From a virus, in the IMG/VR virus record IMGVR_UViG_3300031227_005097, positions 1-25,502 of that record: a stretch of 25,502 nucleotides of DNA; one strand, 5' to 3'. Shown here one piece after another: positions 1 to 7,573 of this stretch. Below the pieces are notes generated by a model. It made no database searches. It was not told where the DNA came from and saw only the letters and a program-made list of their open reading frames with translations. The position numbers were made by a program, and so were the translations under genes. Within the stretch, counting starts at the first letter, position 1; each line of letters begins with the position of its first letter.

Positions 1-52
1 CTGCAATAAAGCAACTACCCCAAAAGGAAACTCTATCGTTACTCATTGTCAT
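1..52 (-). CDS. Start of the next minus-strand gene (truncated by the window edge)
   Basis: An ATG at 52 overlaps the TGA of the preceding lipoprotein gene as TGATG, the coupling pattern used repeatedly in this window. The frame stays open to position 1, giving about 17 codons beginning MTMSND. A second in-frame ATG lies two codons downstream. The coupling is the only evidence that it is real, and nothing can be said about function from so short a piece. Confidence 0.4.
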   Translation of the reverse strand, partial: MTMSNDRVSFWGSCFIA

Positions 53-648
53 CAACCCTTCCACGGTCTTGGGGGTGAAGGCGAGTACACAACAGTAAAC
101 GCCTGTCCGCCATAGCCTCGCCAGTTGCGTAGGAATGTGGCCTTCGGAACTTTGATGTCTCTTTTGGGATTATTGTTATCCGTCAAAATTGCATTGCCCC
201 CAACGTAGCCGCAGAATGTGATTGCATGGCTACTGTAGTAAGTAATAGACGCGCCACGCCGCGTTCGGGAACACCACTCCAGGAATTCAGGGTCACCGAT
301 ACTCGTGTAGGCATACTTGAGGCCAATATCTTCCGCGATACGTGCGATGGTGCTAACGCTGGCTCCACCACTGAAATGTGATCTCCAGTAGTCTGCGATC
401 TTATGTAGATTCTGATGCCGCAACACGTTTTCTGTCCCAGCATGAAAACACGATCCACCACCGTAGTTCCGTGCTCGCAATTCAATGGGCAAGTCTAGCG
501 GTGGGACAAGGGCGAAAGGACACTTGCCTTCGTCCGGGCAGACACCGTCGGGGCAAGGGCTGGGTTTGTTGGGTGGCTCGAATGTGATTACACCGTCGCA
601 TCCAACCAGCAATACCAAAACACCACACAAAAAAACTATTCGCATCAT
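52..648 (-). CDS. Predicted lipoprotein with papain/C39-like cysteine peptidase fold
   Basis: The 198-aa product starts with a short hydrophobic signal ending in a lipobox, LVLLVGC, with Cys17 as the expected lipidated residue, so the protein should be anchored in the host envelope. A proline- and cysteine-rich linker follows (about residues 24-50). The body carries a papain-like arrangement: Cys67 in GGGSCFHAG, His141 in SSHAITF and Asp157/Asn158 in LTDNN, in the order Cys-His-Asp/Asn typical of C39-like and bacteriocin-processing peptidases. The ATG at 648 overlaps the upstream TGA as ATGA, and a GGGAG motif lies 8 nt before it. The neighbours are another lipoprotein and a permuted NlpC/P60-like gene, so a role in envelope modification, lysis or superinfection exclusion is possible. 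The peptidase call is inferred from motifs; activity and substrate are unknown. Confidence 0.65.
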   Translation of the reverse strand: MMRIVFLCGVLVLLVGCDGVITFEPPNKPSPCPDGVCPDEGKCPFALVPPLDLPIELRARNYGGGSCFHAGTENVLRHQNLHKIADYWRSHFSGGASVSTIARIAEDIGLKYAYTSIGDPEFLEWCSRTRRGASITYYSSHAITFCGYVGGNAILTDNNNPKRDIKVPKATFLRNWRGYGGQAFTVVYSPSPPRPWKG

Positions 649-1007
649 TCCAGTTCTCCCACGTCAGAAACGTATAACACCCGTCCAGCGTCCACTTTCA
701 CCCACACTTGCTTTCCTACCAAATCCTCAAGATACTTCACGGTTTTCAAATCCATTTTCGTCGGGTAGACTCCAGGATAATCACCTACTGGATACCCAAT
801 TATGATAATGCGATATGGACAACTATCTACCTCAATCCAACCGTCCCCATTCGATGTCCAGTATTTAGCTACCCCAGTTAAAATTCCATGATAATATACG
901 GGGGTGTCTGGAAAAACCGTAACACTTTCCTGCGGATTCTCAATTGTGATTATGCCGTCGCAACCAACCAGCAATACCAAGACACACAATAGATAAGACA
1001 ACTTCAT
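645..1007 (-). CDS. Small predicted lipoprotein of unknown function
   Basis: The 120-aa product begins with a signal peptide and lipobox LVLLVGC (Cys16), almost the same as in the gene immediately downstream; both continue as CDG(V/I)IT(F/I)E. The mature part has short beta-rich stretches and no motif I recognise; the pattern YHGILTGVAKYW could be part of a small OB- or SH3-like barrel, but that is a guess. I chose the ATG at 1007 because it overlaps the upstream stop as TGATG and starts exactly at the signal peptide; an upstream extension would put charged residues before the signal. It overlaps the next gene by 4 nt, so the three genes at this end are probably translated together. Confidence 0.7.
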   Translation of the reverse strand: MKLSYLLCVLVLLVGCDGIITIENPQESVTVFPDTPVYYHGILTGVAKYWTSNGDGWIEVDSCPYRIIIIGYPVGDYPGVYPTKMDLKTVKYLEDLVGKQVWVKVDAGRVLYVSDVGELE

Positions 1008-1588
1008 CACTTCTTTCTCCTCGGTTTTGCTAAAACGTGTGCGTGGCACTCGTGCCGAATAAACTTGTTCGGGTTCATTCGAGATTCGTTGTTTTGAAAT
1101 AATCCAATGTGCTTGTGTCCTGCGGCACAGAATTCCGAACAGAATACGCTCGTCATGTCCGGCGGTCGAAAAATCACCTTTTCGATCAAAGACAAACCGC
1201 GAGAACGAAATGCCCCAATTGCGTCATAGCTATTACCAAGAAACTTTTGACAGAACGCGTTTAACCGCGATATTCGCTTAGTGTCGAGTGGTTGATTTAG
1301 AGGGTAATGCCAAACGCGGCCGGGATACCCGTTGATCCGTGTGGTAATATCTTGCGCCTGCACACCCGACACATCTTTTCTCTGGATCAAACACGGTTGC
1401 CCGGCCATGCTTGTTGATTCCCACAACACTAATTGTCTTTTGTTTTCTTTCAATCGGCCAACTATTGCAACGTGCGAAGCTCCCCAGCCGGGAATTCCCC
1501 ATGTGCCGAGATTGATAGCACAACCCAGCCAATCACGACGGCTGAACGCTACTATGTCACCCGGTCTGTATGGAACAATAGGTAGCAT
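1007..1588 (-). CDS. Permuted NlpC/P60 (YiiX-like) cysteine hydrolase candidate
   Basis: The 193-aa product opens with YRPGDIVAFS, then a His in GASHVAIVG (His39), WEST (Glu57), and a late Cys in VFCSEFCAAG (Cys150). A His early, a Glu next and a Cys late is the circularly permuted NlpC/P60 order seen in YiiX-like proteins and other papain-like hydrolases that cleave amide or thioester bonds. There is no signal peptide. The ATG at 1588 lies one base after the TAA of the upstream gene (TAACATG), with an AGGA about 10 nt upstream; a longer frame upstream exists but overlaps the closure-protein gene. Together with the C39-like lipoprotein it gives two cysteine hydrolases next to the head-tail genes. 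It may act on peptidoglycan or lipids; the substrate cannot be read from the sequence. Confidence 0.6.
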   Translation of the reverse strand: MLPIVPYRPGDIVAFSRRDWLGCAINLGTWGIPGWGASHVAIVGRLKENKRQLVLWESTSMAGQPCLIQRKDVSGVQAQDITTRINGYPGRVWHYPLNQPLDTKRISRLNAFCQKFLGNSYDAIGAFRSRGLSLIEKVIFRPPDMTSVFCSEFCAAGHKHIGLFQNNESRMNPNKFIRHECHAHVLAKPRRKK

Positions 1589-1589
1589 G

Positions 1590-1955
1590 TTATGCCGATC
1601 CTGCCATTTCGTTGCTATAACGCATGAGTCCAACGGTGCAATAGTATTGCCTGCCTTTAACGTCCGGCACTTTGCTGAATGTTTTGACTTGATAAAGGTT
1701 CGTTACGGGGCTCGGTAAATCTGCCTTTTCACCCAACCACATCAAACTACCCACGGCAATATCTTGCGCAACCACTACGGTTACATCCAATGCGATTACG
1801 TTTCCCAGCGCATCTAATGACTCACTTTTTGATTCGTCCCACCTCACATTGATTTCCGTGGCTGTCCCAACCTTTGGCTCGCCGTAGGTGTCGTAACCAT
1901 CGGCTTCCCAGAACACCGCCTTGTGGTTTCGGTAATCTGTTTCTTGTACGGGCAC
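1590..1955 (-). CDS. Head-closure-like neck protein candidate
   Basis: This 121-aa, beta-rich protein has no signal or membrane segment. The pattern of a short N terminus, an acidic WEADGYDTYGEPK loop, an EINVRWDE strand and a C-terminal strand GLMRYSN resembles small phage proteins found directly after the head-tail adaptor. By position (capsid, SAP/HeH protein, adaptor, this gene) it would be a stopper or closure protein of the neck. It appears to start with GTG at 1955, immediately after the TAA of the adaptor gene, with an AAGGA about 11 nt upstream. The assignment rests mainly on gene order and is moderate. Confidence 0.55.
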   Translation of the reverse strand: MPVQETDYRNHKAVFWEADGYDTYGEPKVGTATEINVRWDESKSESLDALGNVIALDVTVVVAQDIAVGSLMWLGEKADLPSPVTNLYQVKTFSKVPDVKGRQYYCTVGLMRYSNEMAGSA

Positions 1956-2366
1956 TTACGATCTATCCTTGTAATCAGTTTGCTCAGATGGTGGAAGACC
2001 CAACCAATCAGCGCTTGCTTTTTTGGGACCATCGTTCATAGCAGCCAAAGTGCCGCTCGCATCGAGCATTATTGCCTGTTGGCCCCACCACGTTAGGTCC
2101 AGCTTCATTCCAGTTTGGCCCTGGAACGTGGCACTGGCACCGCCGGTACTCTTGGTTTGGTATTGGGGATCGCGAATAGCGTAGAAATGTGCCGCTAGAT
2201 ACAATTCAATTTGAATTAGCATTGCGCCGGAGAGAACTAGATCGCTGTCTTGGCTTGAGACATGATCCGTGAGAGCGTTGGCTGTCGCAATGAATGGACG
2301 AACCGGGTAGGTTGTCACTGTGTCAATGATTTCTCTGACATCTTCTTCGGTTGTTCGCCAGGCCAT
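1956..2366 (-). CDS. Head-tail adaptor/connector-like protein
   Basis: The 136-aa product starts with MAWRTTEEDVREII and continues with helices around PFIATANALTD and IQIELYLAAHFYA, the helical pattern of gp6-like and DUF4054-type connectors that dock under the portal. The LAAHF signature after a run of hydrophobic helix is typical of this group. The C-terminal half contains a beta region with GQTGMKLDLTWWGQQAI. The ATG at 2366 has a good GAGGAG 6 nt upstream. It sits between the capsid/SAP pair and the closure candidate, where adaptors normally occur. Confidence 0.65.
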   Translation of the reverse strand: MAWRTTEEDVREIIDTVTTYPVRPFIATANALTDHVSSQDSDLVLSGAMLIQIELYLAAHFYAIRDPQYQTKSTGGASATFQGQTGMKLDLTWWGQQAIMLDASGTLAAMNDGPKKASADWLGLPPSEQTDYKDRS

Positions 2367-2387
2367 TGCTCGCTCCTCTCCCGCTTA

Positions 2388-2741
2388 TTAAGTGGCCGAC
2401 CGGATCGCTTTAATGACGGCGTCCTTTTTCGTTGCCCCTCTCAGGTCCAGTTCCAATTCTTCGGCCATCCGCTTCAGTTCGGCCACAGTCAACCGATCCA
2501 ATCCATCGTCCGACTGGCTAGTTGCCTCAACCTTGCGTACCACATGGGCTACAGCCTTTTCCTCTTCGGCAGTCTCAGGGTCGATGTGTGACTCGTCCAA
2601 CCGTTGAAAGCGAATTGAGCCGGGATGGTTGTGTAGCGTGGTAAGGTCTACCTTGCTGTCAACTACATCGCCGTCCTTCTGATCGGGACCATAAATTTTG
2701 TTGCCTTCGTTGTGCAACCCCCGCAACACTTTGAATTTCAT
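2388..2741 (-). CDS. Small head-associated protein with C-terminal SAP/HeH-like domain
   Basis: The 117-aa product has an N-terminal region with a GDVVDSKVDL strand pattern, an acidic middle (DPETAEEEKA) and a C-terminal helix-extended-loop-helix motif: LTVAELKRMAEELELDL followed by GATKKDAVIKAI. That motif is the small SAP/HeH/Rho-N type often found in short proteins downstream of phage capsid genes, including lambda FI-like proteins. It lies directly after the capsid gene and a hairpin. The ATG at 2741 has GGAG 8 nt upstream. A role in DNA packaging or head maturation is inferred from the family and position. Confidence 0.6.
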   Translation of the reverse strand: MKFKVLRGLHNEGNKIYGPDQKDGDVVDSKVDLTTLHNHPGSIRFQRLDESHIDPETAEEEKAVAHVVRKVEATSQSDDGLDRLTVAELKRMAEELELDLRGATKKDAVIKAIRSAT

Positions 2742-2781
2742 TTGTTCGCTCCTATTTACGGATGGTATTGATTACCAAGAA

Positions 2782-2818
2782 GGAGCCCCACCGAGACCCG
2801 CAAACTCAGTGGGGCTCC
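2782..2818 (-). terminator. Strong hairpin downstream of the capsid gene
   Basis: A perfect 10-bp stem (GGAGCCCCAC paired with GTGGGGCTCC) encloses a 17-nt loop in the gap between the capsid stop and the next gene. In the minus sense it is followed by TTCTTGG, not a clean U-run, so it may be a partial terminator, attenuator or mRNA-stabilising hairpin that lets the capsid gene be expressed above its downstream neighbours. Confidence 0.55.
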
Positions 2819-2839
2819 CGTTCCACCCATCACCGACCG

Positions 2840-4063
2840 TTAGCTAGTTGTGCCGTGGACGATTCCGCATTTTCGGCTGCTGGTACTGCGACCAACATAC
2901 TGGCTACGAATGTCAGGCACATGGCAAACCATGACTTTATAGTTGGTTTGCAATCCCCCCTTGGCGGGCCACTGAATTGTACGGATGTCCATGCCGTTGA
3001 TGGCCCGAACCGTTTCCCCAGTCATTTGAACCAAAACCAGAACGTCATCCGAAGTCATCAAATCGAGTTGCTGAACCCGAGTGATGCCCTCGATCATTTC
3101 AACACGCTGGCGAACCGTCTTGCTAGGTGCGGCAGCGCCCGACGAAGTGGTGACGTAATAATCGCGGTCCAGGTATTCCGCCCAATTCGAGGAATGGTAC
3201 AGCACCCAAGGCCCGTAGAATTTCTGGTCACGAGCCAACTGGCACATCGTGATAATCTCGGTAACGAACGTTTCCGGATCGAAACTGGCCGATGCCGTAA
3301 TATCCGTTTTGGTAATCCGATCCGGATGCGTCAGGAACCCGTAAATTCCGCGATTAGTAAATACCGATGACGAACCGATTTTGAGACCACTGTAGTCAAC
3401 AATTCCGATTGTCATGTTTTCAACTGCTTCCGCCACCCGTCGCGCGCACGCTTCGGCCATCGCCGTATCGAACGGTGTACCGCTGTTACGCGACTGGGCC
3501 AACTGTCGAGCGTCGAAATGGAAACCCGAGTGAGTGAACGGCAAGGGCAGAATGTCCGGCGAGAACAGCGGGGCATCTCCCTGCCCTTCGTCTACCGGCG
3601 ACATACTGACCATTGCGCTGCCGGGATCAACCATCGTATCCCGCACCAATCCAGTCACACCCATGGCATCGAATCCGCCGTAGGTATCGGCCGCACTGAT
3701 GTCCTTCCAAGCAACCAGTCGATCACGACTGGCCTTGATCACTGCTCGGTCGATGCGCTTCCACGTCTCGTGCGGCAAAGCGTCGGCATTGAAGACCGCC
3801 GGAACCGTACCATTGTTAATAAAGGTCTGGAGCTTGACAACCTCTCGTTCTGCTTCTTCCTCTTTAGTTCGCTCATTTACGACCATTTTGCCAGTTAGAA
3901 TATCCACGTAGCGCTGGCCATCGCCGTCGATCCAAGGACGCAACATCCCAGGATCAAACCGTACTGCGGCCATTTGCTGGCCGATTTCTCCCTCAGGTTT
4001 GAATTGACCACCACCTGAATTGATTACAAAATCGACTTGTGCTGAATCAACAAATCCAATCAT
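2840..4063 (-). CDS. Major capsid protein (HK97-fold, encapsulin-like subgroup)
   Basis: The 407-aa product has the length and block pattern of a major capsid protein related to the encapsulin/linocin-like branch of the HK97 fold. Key stretches are LPLPFTHSGFHFDARQLA, followed by SRNSGTPFDTAMAEACARRV in the backbone helix region, then a P-domain-like middle (FVTEIITMCQLARDQKFYGP) and a C-terminal strand region with VRAINGMDIRTIQW. The start at 4063 has AAGGAG 8 nt upstream. It lies downstream of the protease/scaffold and decoration candidate, and upstream of the adaptor genes, the canonical order. It should form the capsid shell, processed or guided by the upstream protease-scaffold. The capsid role is well supported; the exact family is from memory of motifs. 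Confidence 0.88.
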   Translation of the reverse strand: MIGFVDSAQVDFVINSGGGQFKPEGEIGQQMAAVRFDPGMLRPWIDGDGQRYVDILTGKMVVNERTKEEEAEREVVKLQTFINNGTVPAVFNADALPHETWKRIDRAVIKASRDRLVAWKDISAADTYGGFDAMGVTGLVRDTMVDPGSAMVSMSPVDEGQGDAPLFSPDILPLPFTHSGFHFDARQLAQSRNSGTPFDTAMAEACARRVAEAVENMTIGIVDYSGLKIGSSSVFTNRGIYGFLTHPDRITKTDITASASFDPETFVTEIITMCQLARDQKFYGPWVLYHSSNWAEYLDRDYYVTTSSGAAAPSKTVRQRVEMIEGITRVQQLDLMTSDDVLVLVQMTGETVRAINGMDIRTIQWPAKGGLQTNYKVMVCHVPDIRSQYVGRSTSSRKCGIVHGTTS

Positions 4064-4123
4064 GCCTAAATCTCCTTCACAAAGTATTGTTGTTAGTTGC
4101 TCACCTTTCGGTGTTGGTTTCAG

Positions 4124-4630
4124 TTAGCCCGCACCACCGGTAAACATGCACCATGCGTGCGTGTCTGCGGTTAGCCCGGCCACCGTTTCCAAAACAGTAA
4201 ACGGATGGGCTTCTGCGTTATCGTCGCAGGCCAACAGTTTTCCAGTCCCGTCGTCCAGCATCATTTCGTCTCCAATCGAAAACGAATCGCCGGTTCCAGG
4301 CTGGTTTTCGATGATCATGTTGAGTTCATCTCCCGGCAAGGGGAAGTACAACTCGCCATGGTCTTCGTCAGCGTAAGCATCGTTGTAGGTACTGCCGTCC
4401 TGCCACCGTTCCAGCAAGACCGCAATGATCTTTCGGTCGCCATCGCTCGCCACCCCTTGACCACTGGATGCTGCCGTAGTGCCGTAGGGTTGCCAGGTAA
4501 ATACACCCCCAACGGCTGCGACTTCATAATCTATTTCCATCACGGTGCCTGGTTTCGGCGTCCCATTGATCGTGCAGGGCTTTCGATAACCCTTGGGATT
4601 CTCCGTGACAATAATCTTAGTTCCCTTCAT
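4124..4630 (-). CDS. Capsid decoration/cement protein candidate
   Basis: This 168-aa, beta-rich and acidic protein lies directly upstream of the capsid gene. It begins MKGTKIIVTENPKG and contains PGTVMEIDYEV, GDELNMII and IGDEMMLDDGTGKLL, a pattern of short strands around a barrel like that of phage decoration or cement proteins. The ATG at 4630 is chosen because a GGAGG lies 8 nt upstream; upstream codons in the same frame would overlap that site and add no conserved-looking sequence. There is no signal or membrane segment. It may stabilise the mature capsid. The call depends on position and composition. Confidence 0.55.
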   Translation of the reverse strand: MKGTKIIVTENPKGYRKPCTINGTPKPGTVMEIDYEVAAVGGVFTWQPYGTTAASSGQGVASDGDRKIIAVLLERWQDGSTYNDAYADEDHGELYFPLPGDELNMIIENQPGTGDSFSIGDEMMLDDGTGKLLACDDNAEAHPFTVLETVAGLTADTHAWCMFTGGAG

Positions 4631-4692
4631 CTCATACGCCTCCGATATGTTTGAGTAATTGGTTAGCGTTCTTCGTGGCCTCTCGGCCAACC

Positions 4693-5256
4693 CTATCGGG
4701 CCATTTCAAATTCGTACTCCGCATTCGACGGAAGCGGTTTGGGTTTTAGTCCGCCCTTTGATCCGGGAGCAACAGCGCCTTGCCCAAAGAAGTTGGATAC
4801 CGGGGGCGCCTCAAGTTGCCGCCGTCTGGGAGGTGTCATCTTGGCCAACTGGGTCAGGTCGTCCATGCTCTTAGTCTTGAGGAATTCAATGAACTCCTTG
4901 TCGCTTTCACGACCAGTGTTTTCCACGATCTCTTCAATCATTCGTGCCGTTTGCCTCGCGCGCTCGTTGCGTGCAAACTGGAGGTCTTGGATTACGTTGT
5001 CCGGCGCACCTGCCAACCATTCCTCCTCGGTCTTGGGTTTGGCTTGAATGTTGGCTACCGGGTCTTTCTTCTTTTCCGGCTCCTTTTGGTTGGCAGTCAA
5101 CTTCTCGATTTTGGTATCGCGATCCTCGATCGTTCGGACCATATCGTACTGAAGCTGAAGCTGCTCATCGTCCCACTCGTTGACAGTCACCTCATCGCAG
5201 CGGTCACAATTTTCCACCACGTATGCAGCCATCTCTTCTCGTTGTTTTTCGTCCAT
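4693..5256 (-). CDS. Internal start: separate scaffold protein inside the protease gene
   Basis: An in-frame ATG at 5256 (MDEKQREEM) is preceded by a full AAGGAG with a 7-nt spacer, much stronger than the site at the start of the whole gene. Initiation here would make a 187-aa acidic, helix-rich protein equal to the C-terminal scaffold part, including TVNEWDDEQLQLQYD, a Lys-rich stretch and a Pro-rich tail. Lambda C and Nu3 show the same logic: a protease and a scaffold sharing one frame through an internal start. The independent product is inferred from the ribosome binding site only. Confidence 0.6.
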   Translation of the reverse strand: MDEKQREEMAAYVVENCDRCDEVTVNEWDDEQLQLQYDMVRTIEDRDTKIEKLTANQKEPEKKKDPVANIQAKPKTEEEWLAGAPDNVIQDLQFARNERARQTARMIEEIVENTGRESDKEFIEFLKTKSMDDLTQLAKMTPPRRRQLEAPPVSNFFGQGAVAPGSKGGLKPKPLPSNAEYEFEMAR

Positions 5257-7107
5257 TACAGGACTCCTTCTGTTTTTGTTAAAGTTATGGCCACTGCTGC
5301 GGCCGAAATTACGAACTGAAATGTTTTTGGTCGTCTTCTTTTTTGTTTTCTTTTTGGTGGGACCATTACCAACAGGTATCCCCATCGGTCCTTTGCCTTT
5401 GCCACGAGCCAAACCACGACCCTTTCCCTTGGATCGAAGTTTGTCACCGGGTTTGGCGTTCGACTCATCCAACTCAGTAGGTTTGCTACCGCTGATCCTT
5501 GCATCATCCCCCTTGCCAGAGTAACTCAGGCGATACATTTTTCCACGGTTCTTGTATGTCACTGAATTGCCGGCCGTGCGTACTGCCTCAACCTTTTCCC
5601 CGAACCGGTCCCGCAACTGCTCCAACAGTTTTTCACTAGCGGCGTTTTCTACACCGTCCTGGTTTCCAGTGGGCTCGTAACTCCCGCCATGAAAACGAGA
5701 AGCCATTACCTCATGCCCTTGCGCGATTGTGGTATGTGCCCGCGACGTATCAAATCTACCCTTATCGAGGTAATGATCGGCAGCTTTGTAGTGTTGCTCA
5801 GCCGCGTCTAAGTGGCTCCTACCGTCTTTTGCCGAATGACTCGCCTTCATCGCCGATTTTGTGATGGGGCTCTTTAGTTTGTTTAGCCTTTTGGCAGACT
5901 TACTTAGCGAATCAGTCCAATGCTCTCCGCCACCTCCGCCACCTCCACCATCGCCTTTGTCCGGTGCTAGTTTACCTCCACCGCCTCCACCTCCACCTCC
6001 ACCTCCACCGGAACCAAATCTACCCTGTGCATCACGAGGTTGTTCGTTCTTTACTGCCTCATAGCTGGTGGTGCGTTTGACTTCGACCGGCGACTGGCTG
6101 CTAAGCGATACCTTACCGTTGCGTTTGTCAACGGTGAATCCCAACTTTTGTAGTTGGCCGTCTTGGTCAAAGATAAAGAACGACCCACCGCGCTCATAAG
6201 TGAATACGTCGCGGACGTAAAGATCGGGTGTGGTGGGACTGCCTGGGCCGGTTATAATCGCGTCAGACTGGAACCGATCCTTAACTAGCGTATTCAACCG
6301 ATCGCGCAGGTCGTCCTGAGAAAGCGAATTATCTACTGCTGGATTATCTGGATCGATGGCAACACCCCCGTAGTTTTCTTTTAAAGTATCTTCCAAACTA
6401 TCCCAACGCTCGACACTTTCTGACCCGTCCTTGTTTACCAATACTCCGCAGCCGTCTTCTACCGAACATGCCCCGACTTGATCGGGCAACACAGCTAAGT
6501 GGTCCGGTTGATAATTGCGTGCCGTGAATGCGTAGCTCTGGCCGTTGTGCTTTTCGCCGTTACGTGCTGGTTCGTTGTCGGTAAATAGTCCGGTGCTCAG
6601 TTCAAACGGGTGACCACTGTTCAACAGCCGTAGAACACGATCGTCTACCTTTTCCAATCGCTCTATGTTGAACCAGCCCTCGGCAACGAGTTTATCTCGG
6701 TAGGTCGCATTGCGGATGGTGCCGACCCCTTGCCGATCCAAAACACCCGTGTCTCTTGCACCTACGTTGCGTCCATCTTCGTCTCGGGGATGATACACCG
6801 TGATTGGCACACCGTTCCACGCCTCAACTGATCGGGCAATTTCCTCGGGGGGATAATACAGCGCGCCTTGCGAACCGTTGAGGATGCCGGGGACAATCAA
6901 TGTCAAGGGAGCAACGACAAACTCTTGCCCATCCTCAACCACCCGACGTGTTCCGCCGGCTAGATTGGCTGTCAGCAAAGAGATACCAGAAGTGTTGGCA
7001 ACAATCTTTTTGTCGCCACCTCCACCACCGCCGCCACCACCAGAACCGAAGCGGCCTTTAAAATCGCGGGGTTGAGAACCACTGTAGTTGCGTACTGTAA
7101 TGCTCAT
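4693..7107 (-). CDS. Prohead protease (DUF2213-like) fused to linker domains and scaffold
   Basis: This 804-aa polyprotein-like gene has several parts. Residues 1-31 carry a linker cassette (QPRDFKGRFGSG then polyglycine). Residues about 40-225 match a DUF2213-type phage protease: LTLIVPGILNG, WNGVPITVYHP and GHPFELSTGLF are recognisable. Residues about 230-350 are an unrecognised domain. A second cassette at 356-378 has 12 glycines, followed by another glycine run, a helical domain with HLDAAEQHYKAADHYL, and a basic Lys/Gly-rich segment with KKKTKKKTT. Residues 618-804 are acidic and helical, like a scaffold. N-terminal protease plus C-terminal scaffold is a known phage arrangement; here extra domains have been inserted between them. 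The start has GGAG unusually close to the ATG. It lies just before the decoration and capsid genes. Confidence 0.75.
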   Translation of the reverse strand: MSITVRNYSGSQPRDFKGRFGSGGGGGGGGGDKKIVANTSGISLLTANLAGGTRRVVEDGQEFVVAPLTLIVPGILNGSQGALYYPPEEIARSVEAWNGVPITVYHPRDEDGRNVGARDTGVLDRQGVGTIRNATYRDKLVAEGWFNIERLEKVDDRVLRLLNSGHPFELSTGLFTDNEPARNGEKHNGQSYAFTARNYQPDHLAVLPDQVGACSVEDGCGVLVNKDGSESVERWDSLEDTLKENYGGVAIDPDNPAVDNSLSQDDLRDRLNTLVKDRFQSDAIITGPGSPTTPDLYVRDVFTYERGGSFFIFDQDGQLQKLGFTVDKRNGKVSLSSQSPVEVKRTTSYEAVKNEQPRDAQGRFGSGGGGGGGGGGGGKLAPDKGDGGGGGGGGEHWTDSLSKSAKRLNKLKSPITKSAMKASHSAKDGRSHLDAAEQHYKAADHYLDKGRFDTSRAHTTIAQGHEVMASRFHGGSYEPTGNQDGVENAASEKLLEQLRDRFGEKVEAVRTAGNSVTYKNRGKMYRLSYSGKGDDARISGSKPTELDESNAKPGDKLRSKGKGRGLARGKGKGPMGIPVGNGPTKKKTKKKTTKNISVRNFGRSSGHNFNKNRRSPVMDEKQREEMAAYVVENCDRCDEVTVNEWDDEQLQLQYDMVRTIEDRDTKIEKLTANQKEPEKKKDPVANIQAKPKTEEEWLAGAPDNVIQDLQFARNERARQTARMIEEIVENTGRESDKEFIEFLKTKSMDDLTQLAKMTPPRRRQLEAPPVSNFFGQGAVAPGSKGGLKPKPLPSNAEYEFEMAR
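5974..6042 (-). repeat. RFGSG-polyglycine linker cassette, copy in the middle of the protease gene
   Basis: This encodes QPRDAQGRFGS followed by 12 glycines, mostly GGT and GGA codons. It separates the protease-side domains from a helical domain. It shares EQPRDAQGRFGSG with the portal copy. Confidence 0.85.
7015..7074 (-). repeat. RFGSG-polyglycine linker cassette, copy at the protease N terminus
   Basis: This encodes QPRDFKGRFGS plus nine glycines, directly after a short N-terminal segment, and precedes the DUF2213-like domain. Confidence 0.85.
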
Positions 7108-7144
7108 ATCTCCGTTATAGGCCCGGAGACATCAATGTAAATAC

Positions 7145-7163
7145 GTAACTTAAAAGAAGTTAC
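7145..7163. promoter_or_regulatory. Hairpin in a repeat-rich leader upstream of the protease gene
   Basis: A perfect 7-bp stem (GTAACTT/AAGTTAC) has a 5-nt loop. Three related blocks, TTACCTAAGG, TTACCTAGAGG and TTATCTAGGG, follow at about 7160-7212 on the plus strand. The 96-nt gap between the two genes is thus almost entirely repeats. It may be an operator or an RNA control element for the head genes; no function is proven. Confidence 0.35.
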
Positions 7164-7203
7164 CTAAGGTAGCCGTTACCTAGAGGGAAGCCTAGATTGG
7201 AAG

Positions 7204-7542
7204 TTATCTAGGGGGTAACTGTTGAGGAGAGGTAGGCAACTGTTGAGGAGAAAGTGGCAACTCATCATCCTTGAATACGGGAGCAGGATGTTCGTTGCCT
7301 GGTGACCGCAATAGCTTAATCCAACGGTAGTGATAATTGCGGTCGATCCACTGACAGATTACGTCCATGCCTTGCGGTCTTAACCGCTTGCGAATCGCCG
7401 TTAGATGACGACGAATGTTGTGGGGATTACCTAACCCATCCGTTAAACAATCCACCAGTTTTTGGCGACGGTGCGGTTGCCCATCCTGGAGTACTTCCAA
7501 CATTTTTGATTCAGTTGGGGTGAATCCGTTACTGTTGATCAT
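7204..7542 (-). CDS. Winged-helix/HTH-like DNA-binding protein
   Basis: The 112-aa product has an N-terminal segment FTPTESKMLEVLQDGQ, then QKLVDCLTD and NIRRHLTAIRKRLR, matching the layout of a winged-helix DNA-binding domain like the C-terminal domain of response regulators: a helix, a recognition helix rich in Arg, and a WIDRNYHYRWI wing. The C-terminal end has a short repeat, SPQQLP, encoded by two copies of a 15-nt DNA repeat. It is inserted between the MuF gene and the protease gene, and lies just before the repeat-rich leader, so it might bind there; that is speculation. The ribosome binding site at the ATG is weak. Confidence 0.5.
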   Translation of the reverse strand: MINSNGFTPTESKMLEVLQDGQPHRRQKLVDCLTDGLGNPHNIRRHLTAIRKRLRPQGMDVICQWIDRNYHYRWIKLLRSPGNEHPAPVFKDDELPLSPQQLPTSPQQLPPR

Positions 7543-7573
7543 GTGGGCTTTCTGGTTTCAAGTTATTGCGGTA

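Noticed and set aside
2762-3370. 200-codon plus-strand frame opposite the capsid gene
   Set aside because: It lacks a motif and good ribosome binding site; the capsid gene explains the open frame by codon bias.
5861-6064. Plus-strand frame with polyproline opposite the protease linker
   Set aside because: It is the antisense of the glycine-rich cassette, with no start signal.
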